From Cyanobacteriota bacterium (GTDB taxonomy: Bacteria > Cyanobacteriota > Cyanobacteriia > Phormidesmidales > Phormidesmidaceae): 5,129 nucleotides of DNA. How positions within the stretch are numbered: position 1 is the first letter of the stretch; each line of letters starts with the position of its first letter. The stretch lies in the NCBI GenBank assembly GCA_027592485.1, contig JAQCKL010000372.1, positions 1-5,129 of the forward strand, written 5' to 3'. Shown here piece after piece: positions 1-4,512 of the stretch. The translations under genes and the position numbers were made by a program. The notes beneath the pieces are model-generated. The model saw only the letters and a program-made list of their open reading frames with translations, was not told the DNA's origin and made no database searches.

Positions 1-170
1 AAACCGGCACCATTACCCTGTTTAACCAGGGGGGGGCAGCGGCGGCGGAATGGACTATTACCGGGGTATTCCCAAAAAGTTATAAATCCTCCGAAATGGA
101 TCCGAGCAGTACCGATTTGTTTACCGAGGAAATCGTCATGGTGTACGAATCTCTGGCTAGAACGAAATAG
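1..170 (+). CDS. Phage tail tube-like protein, C-terminal end (5' partial)
   Basis: The reading frame is open from the window edge (first whole codon at base 3) to TAG at 168-170 and gives the last 55 residues of a protein. These contain WTITGVFPKSYK, which lines up with FRFEGAWPVSYK in the gene at 322 and WTLIGAVPVGWK in the gene at 3925. In all three, 23 residues then lead to a final hydrophobic strand (here EEIVMVYESL). This is the C-terminal signature of the T4 gp19-like / contractile-injection inner-tube family, whose members are usually about 150-170 residues, so about two thirds of the gene lies upstream. The protein would be a ring-forming tube subunit or a tube initiator or adaptor. 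A run of eight G (29-36) inside the codons for QGG is a possible slippage site. The family call is good; the exact tube role cannot be told from the tail alone. Confidence 0.82.
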   Translation, partial: TGTITLFNQGGAAAAEWTITGVFPKSYKSSEMDPSSTDLFTEEIVMVYESLARTK

Positions 171-177
171 AGATGGT

Positions 178-215
178 CCCTGGTTAAAGCGGTCCAGGGC
201 CATTTGTCCAGGGCC
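178..215 (+). repeat. Direct repeat GTCCAGGGCC x2 with competing hairpins
   Basis: In the 151-base gap after the first gene, GTCCAGGGCC occurs at 192-201 and again at 206-215. The upstream CCCTGG at 178-183 can pair with the CCAGGG in either copy (194-199 or 208-213), giving two mutually exclusive 6-bp stems just after the stop codon. No clean T-tract follows (only GGTTT), so a standard intrinsic terminator is not supported. It could be an mRNA-processing or 3'-end stabilising structure between cistrons, or have no function. Confidence 0.4.
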
Positions 216-281
216 GGTTTAAGTAATGATCTCGGCCAGCTTCATGCCCTTGGCATAAATGGGAAGTGAGTATTGCGCGAT

Positions 282-303
282 CCCTATCCCTGTTATCCCT
301 CCC
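282..303 (-). other. Possible G-quadruplex (minus strand) / C-rich tract upstream of tube gene
   Basis: Four CCC runs at 282-284, 288-290, 297-299 and 301-303 are separated by 3, 6 and 1 bases. The minus strand therefore fits the usual G3N1-7 quadruplex pattern. The tract ends 18 bases before the ATG at 322, where a ribosome binding site would normally be; the mRNA here is pyrimidine-rich and has no Shine-Dalgarno sequence. A quadruplex on the template strand could affect transcription. The pattern is visible in the sequence; any function is speculation. Confidence 0.3.
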
Positions 304-321
304 TCCACATAAACACGTCCC

Positions 322-819
322 ATGGCCACTGAAAGTAACCAGTATGAGATTCTTTCCACGGCGCGCTTTTATTTGGAGCTGCACTTAAAGGGGAGTGACG
401 AGCGCATTGACGGCTACTTTATGGAGTGCCAAGGGTTCAAGCGGAGCCACGACCTGATCGAGCACTGTGAGGTGACCCCTGGCAAATGGGGTAAGGATGG
501 CAACAGCCATGGGGCGGTTGTCCGCACCAAGCTGCCGGGCAATGCCAAGAGTGACAACATCACCCTGAAAAACGGCTTAACCATTTCTACCGCCTTTTGG
601 GATTGGTTGGCGGCTGTGGAAAAGGGGGAATGGGCCAAGCAGAAGCGGGATGGAGATCTCACCGTCTACGACCAAGCCGCTGAGGAACAAGCCCGCTTCC
701 GCTTTGAGGGGGCTTGGCCAGTGAGTTACAAATTGGCTGACTTTAGTGCGAGTAGTTCCGACCTGGCGATTGTCGACATTGAGCTGGCCGTTGATCAGTT
801 TTACCGGGTTACTCAATGA
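322..819 (+). CDS. Phage tail tube family protein (T4 gp19-like), paralog 2
   Basis: This 165-residue protein has the normal length for contractile-injection inner-tube subunits. FYLELHLKG (16-24) is the first strand, YFMECQGF (32-39) matches the F-x-E-C-x-G segment of the gene at 3925, and ITLKNGLT followed by FWDWL (80-96) is the family's core 'ITLKxGxT...WDWL' block. FRFEGAWPVSYK (126-137) and IELAVDQFYR (153-162) form the C-terminal strands. The start is fixed: an in-frame TAA at 310-312 leaves ATG 322 as the only start codon, although no Shine-Dalgarno is visible. The protein should assemble into the rigid tube inside the sheath, or act as a tube initiator or baseplate adaptor, as multiple tube paralogs do in AFP/PVC-type particles. 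Its last codons are copied in the adjacent non-coding DNA (781-854), which suggests that the present VTQ ending is secondary. Confidence 0.88.
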   Translation: MATESNQYEILSTARFYLELHLKGSDERIDGYFMECQGFKRSHDLIEHCEVTPGKWGKDGNSHGAVVRTKLPGNAKSDNITLKNGLTISTAFWDWLAAVEKGEWAKQKRDGDLTVYDQAAEEQARFRFEGAWPVSYKLADFSASSSDLAIVDIELAVDQFYRVTQ

Positions 820-854
820 GCTGGCGGTTGATCAGTTTTACCGGCGTCCTAAAT
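781..854 (+). repeat. 37-bp tandem duplication of the tube gene's 3' end
   Basis: Unit 1 (781-817) and unit 2 (818-854) are adjacent and agree at 32 of 37 positions. The first 27 bases differ only once (GCC versus GCG, both Ala); the other four differences cluster in the last ten bases. Unit 1 is the end of the tube gene and encodes ELAVDQFYR then VTQ and stop. Unit 2 lies one frame off and would encode ELAVDQFYRRPKS with a stop at 857-859. Because 37 is not a multiple of 3, the duplication created a new stop at the junction (TGA 817-819) and probably replaced an older RRPKS-like C-terminus. The structure is seen directly; the order of events is inferred. Confidence 0.85.
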
Positions 855-894
855 CGTGATGGGCAAGGTTTGAATCAAGGGTTACGGGGGCAAT

Positions 895-909
895 CCGTTC
901 CATGAACGG
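895..909 (+). repeat. Short perfect hairpin upstream of assembly gene
   Basis: CCGTTC (895-900) and GAACGG (904-909) form a perfect 6-bp inverted repeat around a 3-base loop, 32 bases before the ATG at 942. No T-tract follows, so it is not a classical terminator. It may be a minor mRNA structure or a coincidence. The rest of the 820-941 gap holds only the second copy of the 37-bp repeat and no convincing promoter. Confidence 0.3.
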
Positions 910-941
910 TGAAGACATGTTTACGGGTGAGCTAATCCAGC

Positions 942-1250
942 ATGATGCAGACGGAGTTTGAGTTCACGCTGCCAAAGGGCTTCTTGGATGAGGAGGGCAA
1001 TCTTCATCGTACGGGGGTCATGCGCCTAGCGACGGCTATGGATGAGATTGTGCCTTTGCGAGATCCTCGGGTGAAGAGCAATCCAGCCTATGCAACGGTG
1101 GTGATTTTGGCTCGGGTGATTACTAAATTAGGAGCCTTAGAGCAAATTAGCCCGATGGTCGTAGAACGGTTTTTTGCTAAAGATCTGGACTATCTGCAAA
1201 AGTTTTACCGCCAGATTAATGAGCTGGAGGCCTCTCCAGAAGAGAGCTGA
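942..1250 (+). CDS. Tail assembly-type protein, paralog A
   Basis: This 102-residue protein starts with the TEFEFTLPKG segment (4-13), followed by LHRTGVMRLATAMDE (21-35), RDPRVKSNPAY (40-50) and a mostly helical second half ending DLDYLQKFYRQIN (81-93). It resembles small proteins that lie next to tube genes in phage-tail-like clusters and are commonly annotated as phage tail assembly proteins (Mu gp41 / tail-chaperone-like). That label is from memory and was not searched. The start is limited by an in-frame TAA at 933-935, so ATG 942 or the adjacent ATG 945 is used; a weak GGTGAG (926-931) lies upstream. The next gene is a clear paralog, with about 45 identical residues in 89 without gaps. 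The TGA (1248-1250) overlaps a possible ATG (TGATG). It probably acts in the cytoplasm in tube or baseplate assembly; a structural role cannot be excluded. Confidence 0.75.
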   Translation: MMQTEFEFTLPKGFLDEEGNLHRTGVMRLATAMDEIVPLRDPRVKSNPAYATVVILARVITKLGALEQISPMVVERFFAKDLDYLQKFYRQINELEASPEES

Positions 1251-1275
1251 TGGGGCTGATGGGATGCAAGCGCTT

Positions 1276-1284
1276 GGAGGAGGG
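1276..1284 (+). promoter_or_regulatory. Strong Shine-Dalgarno deciding the start at 1292
   Basis: GGAGGAGGG at 1276-1284 lies 7 bases before ATG 1292 and is the best ribosome binding site in the window. It supports ATG 1292 over the in-frame ATG at 1250, whose extra 14 residues (MGLMGCKRLEEGLP) have no counterpart in the paralog just upstream. Confidence 0.7.
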
Positions 1285-1291
1285 ACTGCCT

Positions 1292-1657
1292 ATGGGACTG
1301 GTCAGTGAATTTAGCTTTATCTTGCCTCGGGGCCTTGTCGATGCCACGGGTCAAGTGCATCGCCAGGGGATAATGCGATTGGCAACGGCCATGGATGAGC
1401 TTGTGGTCGAACGCGATCGCCAGGCTCAGCAACTCCCCAGCTACGGTGCCTTGGTTTTGCTGTCGCGGGTGGTGACCCAACTCGGTGCATTGACGGCGTT
1501 GTCTCCTGAGACCTTAGGCGGTCTCTTTACCCAAGATTTGGCCTACCTGCGGGAGTTTTATAACCGCATCAACCAAAAAAATGAGGCCCAAATTCCGACC
1601 CGCTGTCCCGCTTGTGATGTCGCCTTTGCTGTGGACCTGACTCTGGCGGGGGAGTGA
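1292..1657 (+). CDS. Tail assembly-type protein, paralog B, with CPxC extension
   Basis: This 121-residue protein aligns without gaps to the preceding gene product: SEFSFILPRG (5-14), VHRQGIMRLATAMDE (22-36), DLAYLREFYNRIN (82-94). It belongs to the same tail assembly-type family. It differs by a C-terminal extension, RCPACDVAFAVDLT (104-117), holding Cys105 and Cys108 in a CPxC knuckle. Only one Cys pair is present, so any metal site would need a second pair from a partner or dimer. The start is set at ATG 1292 because of a strong Shine-Dalgarno at 1276-1284 and the paralog alignment. A longer form from ATG 1250, coupled to the upstream stop through TGATG, is possible. Its stop overlaps the GTG start of the next gene (GTGA, 1654-1657), so the two are probably translationally coupled. 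An internal GCGATCGC lies at 1413-1420. Confidence 0.75.
   Translation: MGLVSEFSFILPRGLVDATGQVHRQGIMRLATAMDELVVERDRQAQQLPSYGALVLLSRVVTQLGALTALSPETLGGLFTQDLAYLREFYNRINQKNEAQIPTRCPACDVAFAVDLTLAGE
1413..1420. other. HIP1 palindrome GCGATCGC (first of three)
   Basis: GCGATCGC occurs here and at 1751-1758 and 2671-2678, each within a coding region. This octamer is heavily over-represented in many cyanobacterial genomes and is the main evidence for the source lineage. Confidence 0.9.
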
Positions 1658-1806
1658 AGGGCTACCCCTCCGAACAGCTCCATGAGGAGGTAGCCTGTGT
1701 TGCTATGTACTTTCACTGGTCTTTGAGTGATATTTTGGCCCTGGAGCATCGCGATCGCCGTCGCTGGGTCACAGAGATCACCCGCGCACGTGACGTTTCT
1801 CAATAA
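1654..1806 (+). CDS. Small conserved-looking YFHW protein (DUF6760-like), GTG start
   Basis: An open frame of 50 residues begins with GTG at 1654, overlapping the upstream stop as GTGA, and ends with TAA at 1804-1806. The protein begins KGYPSEQLHEEVACVAMYF, then HWSLSDILALEHRDRRRWV. The pattern YPSEQLxEEVA...YFHWS...ILxLEHxxRRRWVxEI is, as I remember it, that of the small DUF6760-type proteins encoded right after CPxC-containing tail assembly genes in phage-tail-like clusters. This assignment is from memory. It is predicted to be helical, with a basic RDRRRW patch, and soluble. The short length and GTG start make it easy to miss, but it fills the gap between its neighbours exactly (17 bases to the next ATG). 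Its molecular role is unknown; a small baseplate or tube-assembly factor is the contextual guess. Confidence 0.75.
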   Translation: MKGYPSEQLHEEVACVAMYFHWSLSDILALEHRDRRRWVTEITRARDVSQ

Positions 1807-1823
1807 GGTGTGGGGTTGGGTTC

Positions 1824-3482
1824 ATGGTGTTTCGACGACTGCTACAACATCCAATTGTGCGCGCCCTGAGCGGCACCGTCCTCCTTACCAGCTTTGTGTT
1901 GGCTGGGGGCGTCGTCCTCGTGCGTCAGGTTGGTTTTTTTCAGGAAATGGAGTTGTCGAACTATGGTCGTTTTATTCGCTGGCGACCCGACGAAGGCCCT
2001 GACCAACGGTTGCTGGTGGTCGGCATTACTGAGGATGATATCCAGAGTCGTCAGGAAGATCCCATTGAAGATGGCACCTTAGCAGAGGTGCTAGAGGTCT
2101 TGCAGGCATCCCAACCTCGGGCAATCGGCATTGACATTGGTCGGGATCTCCCCCAAGGCCCCGCCGAAGGTCGAGATCGCCTGCTCGATATCATTAATGG
2201 GGATTTCAACATTGTCACCACTTGCCTAATGAGCAGCCCCAACTTCCCTGGGGTACCGCCGCCAGAGGGAATTAGCCCCGATCAAGTGGGGTTTGCGGAT
2301 TTTAATGTGGATGAAAAGGGCGTGGTGCGGCGAGCCATGTTGTTTTCCGTCCCTGGTCCCCCTCCTACCATGCCCGTGGGCAAACATCTCTGCAACGATG
2401 CTGAACCTGAGTTTGATTTGCCGTCCCTCAGCATGCTGCTGGCCCAGATTTATCTGGCTGAAGAAGGGATCGAGATTGAGGCGACAGAATCCTTAGAATT
2501 GATCTTTGGGGATACCCTAGCCCCCCCTATTCTGGGTCAATTTGGCGGCTATAGCACCATTGAGCTCCTCCCCTATGAGGTGATGCTCAACTATCGCTCA
2601 CCCAAAAATGCAGTGGAAACTGTTGGCATTACCGATGTGTTAGAAGGCCAAGTCCCTGAGGAGATGATTCGCGATCGCATCATCCTGATCGGCTACACCT
2701 CCTTGGTTGCTAAAGACCTCTTTATCACCCCTTACTTGGCGGCCCAAGAGTATGTCCGGGAAATGCCTGGGGGCGTCGTCCATGCCCAGGCCACGAGCCA
2801 ACTATTGGCAGCGGCCCTTAATGACCGCCCCCTGATTTGGTCGTTGCCTGAAGGGGTAGAGGTCCTGTTAATTTGGCTTTGGGCCTTTGTTGGCGGTACC
2901 CTGGCCTTTCGAATTCGACGCATCAGCCTCATTTGGTTAGCCCTAGGAACCACTACCGCAATGACCTGGGGCGGAGGTTATGCTCTTTTCTTTACGGGAG
3001 CTTGGTTGCCGGTGGTGCCGACTAGCATCAGCTTGGTGCTCTGTGGTTTTGCCACCATTTTTGTCAAGCAGGCGAGTCGCCAAGGCTATACCCAAGCCCT
3101 GTATGAGCTGATGCTAGGACAGCTACAGCGAGAAGCGGATGAAGATACCGAGCAAGAAGACTATTTGAGTACCTTGGTCCAGCGGGCCAACACCATCCGC
3201 ACAGGGAAATCGCCGAAAAAAGGGCGATCGACACCAGCGACCTTAGATCTGAATAATCCTGAAATGCAAGCAATCTTGGCCGAGGTCAAGGCTCAAGCGC
3301 AGGCGGACTTGGCTAAAGCGCAGCGATCCAAGCCCCCTGAGGAATCGATGAATCAGGGTACACGCCAAAAACGGAAACGGTTAGAAGCCTTACTCGCCCG
3401 ATCCCAGCAGGTTCGCCAGGGGTTAACCACTTCCACCCAGGCTCAGGTCGAGTTAGATGTACCCCCAGCGACCCCGGATTAA
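1824..3482 (+). CDS. CHASE2-domain membrane sensor without enzymatic output domain
   Basis: This is a 552-residue protein. A basic N-terminus (FRRLLQ) precedes TM1 (about 15-34). An extracytoplasmic CHASE2 domain follows (about 40-335), with LLVVGITEDDI (63-73), PRAIGIDIGRDL (98-109), VGFADFNVDEKGVVRRA (155-171), LNYRSP (255-260), DRIILIGYTS (284-293) and GGVVHAQATSQLL (316-328). Three more membrane segments follow at about 344-362, 367-390 and 393-414. RIRR (363-366) between TM2 and TM3 fits the positive-inside rule, so both ends are cytosolic and the sensor faces the periplasm or thylakoid lumen. CHASE2 proteins normally end in a kinase, cyclase or phosphatase. Here the last 137 residues are a charged, Lys/Arg/Gln-rich tail with coiled-coil-like helices (about 479-500 and 514-532) and no catalytic motif. 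It lies among tail genes, 17 bases after the YFHW gene, so a docking or triggering role is plausible but inferred. The ligand is unknown. A GCGATCGC lies at 2671-2678. Confidence 0.88.
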   Translation: MVFRRLLQHPIVRALSGTVLLTSFVLAGGVVLVRQVGFFQEMELSNYGRFIRWRPDEGPDQRLLVVGITEDDIQSRQEDPIEDGTLAEVLEVLQASQPRAIGIDIGRDLPQGPAEGRDRLLDIINGDFNIVTTCLMSSPNFPGVPPPEGISPDQVGFADFNVDEKGVVRRAMLFSVPGPPPTMPVGKHLCNDAEPEFDLPSLSMLLAQIYLAEEGIEIEATESLELIFGDTLAPPILGQFGGYSTIELLPYEVMLNYRSPKNAVETVGITDVLEGQVPEEMIRDRIILIGYTSLVAKDLFITPYLAAQEYVREMPGGVVHAQATSQLLAAALNDRPLIWSLPEGVEVLLIWLWAFVGGTLAFRIRRISLIWLALGTTTAMTWGGGYALFFTGAWLPVVPTSISLVLCGFATIFVKQASRQGYTQALYELMLGQLQREADEDTEQEDYLSTLVQRANTIRTGKSPKKGRSTPATLDLNNPEMQAILAEVKAQAQADLAKAQRSKPPEESMNQGTRQKRKRLEALLARSQQVRQGLTTSTQAQVELDVPPATPD

Positions 3483-3542
3483 AGCTGCAGGGGTTCTACT
3501 TTCGTATCGTTCCATTGCGGTTCGACCTTCAGCCACTGTCAA

Positions 3543-3570
3543 ATCTAGGGTTGACTTCTTACCCTAAGAT
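3543..3570 (+). repeat. Imperfect hairpin in the gap after the CHASE2 gene
   Basis: TAGGGT (3546-3551) pairs with ACCCTA (3561-3566) around a 9-base loop, and the stem extends by three pairs (ATC with GAT) past one bulged A. It sits 61 bases after the CHASE2 stop and 69 bases before the next ATG. There is no T-tract, so a terminator is weak; an operator-like inverted repeat or a processing stem are alternatives. The rest of the 156-base gap shows no gene. Confidence 0.35.
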
Positions 3571-3608
3571 GAGGGGCGATTGGAGCCTTTAGCCTGAGTG
3601 GGCTTGAT

Positions 3609-3617
3609 TGTTATGCT
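3609..3617 (+). promoter_or_regulatory. Weak extended -10 promoter candidate
   Basis: TGTTATGCT fits an extended -10 (TGn then TATGCT, 4 of 6 to consensus) 21 bases before the ATG at 3639. The matching -35 region is poor (TTAGCC at 3589-3594, 17-base spacing). It could start a transcript for the small-protein and tube genes separately from the CHASE2 gene, whose end lies 156 bases upstream. Evidence is thin. Confidence 0.2.
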
Positions 3618-3638
3618 CGCCAATGTTTCCGCTAACCC

Positions 3639-3899
3639 ATGGCAGATATTAAAACCCAACTTCAGCGGCTGTCCCCTCAGACCCCAACAGCATCGATATC
3701 GGTGGCGGGGTATGGGGCACCAGCCCATATTCAAGCGAGCGGTGCTGACCAGGATCTAGCTGCCATGGCGGCTTTGGCCGAGGATATTTTGGCAGATCCC
3801 CAAGCCTTGGCCTTATTTAGCGATCGGGTTTATGGCTATTTGAAACAAGACTTGGGGCTAAGGCGAGAACGGAACGGATATTTCAACGGCAGCAGATGA
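3639..3899 (+). CDS. Small tail-cluster protein with LFSDRVYGYLKQDL motif
   Basis: This 86-residue protein has no signal peptide or membrane segment. The N-terminal half (1-38) is Ser/Thr/Pro/Gly-rich and probably flexible. Residues 39-80 are helical, with LFSDRVYGYLKQDLGLRRER at 59-78. I recall similar '[LF]xDRVYxxLxxDLxxxRER' endings in small proteins next to tube genes in phage-tail-like clusters, but no function is known to me and no search was possible. It precedes the third tube gene by 25 bases on the same strand, so the two are probably co-transcribed. It starts at ATG 3639 with no clear Shine-Dalgarno. By position and size it might serve as a small baseplate or tube-assembly adaptor, comparable to the short ORF beside a tube gene in AFP-type loci; that comparison is positional only. 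Confidence 0.7.
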   Translation: MADIKTQLQRLSPQTPTASISVAGYGAPAHIQASGADQDLAAMAALAEDILADPQALALFSDRVYGYLKQDLGLRRERNGYFNGSR

Positions 3900-3924
3900 T
3901 TAAGTATCGATACGGGTGAACGCG

Positions 3925-4428
3925 ATGGCTGAAGACGACCCCATTAACTTTGTCACCACCAACCGTTTCTATGTAGAAATGGATGGTAACTTGGCTGCTT
4001 CTTTCAGTGAATGTTCTGGCATTGACGTCACCATCGACAAGGATACTTATTCCGAAGGAGGGGTAAATAATCAGCAGCGGATCTTTTTGAAGCAGGCCAA
4101 ATTTGGCGACATTACCCTCAAGCGTGGCATCACTAACGATCTGAGCTTTTGGGATTGGCTCAACCAAATCCTCGAAAAGGGCAAACCAGAGCGGCGGAGC
4201 ATCAACATTCTGGTCTTTAACCAAGCTGGAGAAACCATGCAGGCTTGGACTTTAATTGGAGCTGTACCTGTGGGTTGGAAAACGCCCTCTCTGCAGGCCG
4301 ACTCTACTAGCGTTGCCGTTGAAGAACTTGTGTTGAGCTACGAAGGTTTGAAGGTGGTTGCAGACCAAGGGGGCGGTGGAGCGGGGACCCAGCAAACCCG
4401 AGACGATCTGGGTTACTTTGGCTCATAA
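3925..4428 (+). CDS. Phage tail tube protein (T4 gp19-like), paralog 3
   Basis: This 167-residue protein is the most canonical tube protein of the three. It shows NRFYVEMDG (13-21), ASFSECSGI (25-33), DITLKRGIT (62-70) with SFWDWL (74-79), VFNQAGE (97-103), WTLIGAVPVGWKTPSLQAD (108-126) and VAVEELVLSYEGLKVV (130-145). These match the gp19-like tail tube family (conserved phage tail region proteins) of contractile injection systems. The main inner-tube subunit, stacking as hexamers within the sheath, is the most likely role. ATG 3925 is preferred over the in-frame GTG at 3916, because GGTGA (3915-3919) is correctly spaced before 3925 and MAEDDPINF is a typical family N-terminus. After the last core strand it carries a tail of about 20 residues with a GGGG linker (149-152) and ending LGYFGS, longer than in the other two paralogs. 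Confidence 0.92.
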   Translation: MAEDDPINFVTTNRFYVEMDGNLAASFSECSGIDVTIDKDTYSEGGVNNQQRIFLKQAKFGDITLKRGITNDLSFWDWLNQILEKGKPERRSINILVFNQAGETMQAWTLIGAVPVGWKTPSLQADSTSVAVEELVLSYEGLKVVADQGGGGAGTQQTRDDLGYFGS

Positions 4429-4451
4429 ACCGGCCCGCCAAGGTGGGGTTT
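4427..4451 (+). terminator. Possible terminator-like or intercistronic hairpin
   Basis: AAACC (4427-4431) pairs with GGTTT (4447-4451), and inside it CCGC (4435-4438) pairs with GTGG (4443-4446) around a CAAG loop, leaving GGC (4432-4434) bulged. The stem starts in the stop codon of the tube gene and is followed by the T-rich but interrupted stretch GTATTTGTAT. It could terminate weakly, or raise the stability of the upstream tube mRNA, which must be highly expressed. The bulge and broken T-tract keep confidence low. Confidence 0.3.
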
Positions 4452-4475
4452 GTATTTGTATCTCATGTATTCGTC

Positions 4476-4492
4476 TTGAAATTCTTTTTCAA
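4476..4492 (+). repeat. AT-rich hairpin before the Pro-rich gene
   Basis: TTGAAA (4476-4481) and TTTCAA (4487-4492) form a perfect 6-bp inverted repeat with a 5-base loop, 20 bases before ATG 4513. It may be a minor regulatory or mRNA element. No -10/-35 pair is convincing in this 84-base gap. Confidence 0.25.
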
Positions 4493-4512
4493 AATGGCTA
4501 GCACCCTGGTCT

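Noticed and set aside
284..301. Partial match to the I-SceI homing endonuclease site (CCCTGTTATCCCT core)
   Set aside because: Thirteen bases match at 288-300, but flanking positions differ (about 14 of 18), and no intron or homing gene is near. Taken as chance in a CCCT-rich tract.
828..855. TTGATC and TAAATC as a promoter for the assembly genes
   Set aside because: The -10 matches only 3 of 6, and both boxes lie in the duplicated coding sequence, which explains them.
902..961. A 19-codon frame starting ATG at 902 and overlapping the assembly gene
   Set aside because: Very short, out of frame with the real gene, no recognisable motif and no ribosome binding site.
1727..2002. 91-residue plus-strand frame spanning the small YFHW gene and the CHASE2 start
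   Set aside because: Out of frame with two better supported genes, rich in Trp, Arg and Pro as typical of a shadow frame.
3519..3525. GGTTCGA resembling a tRNA T-arm
   Set aside because: No acceptor, D or anticodon stem can be built around it.
3551..3570. TTGACT and TAAGAT as a -35/-10 pair
   Set aside because: The spacing is only 8 bases, far from the needed 16-18, and both fall in the inverted repeat.
3883..4224. 113-residue minus-strand frame opposite the third tube gene
   Set aside because: It lies opposite a clearly recognised coding region and shows no family features. The other minus-strand frames (184-384, 414-662, 577-816, 1205-1480, 1558-1803, 2051-2242, 2732-2953, 3064-3273, 4653-4844) were rejected because they lie mostly or wholly opposite real genes, or lack any recognisable pattern.
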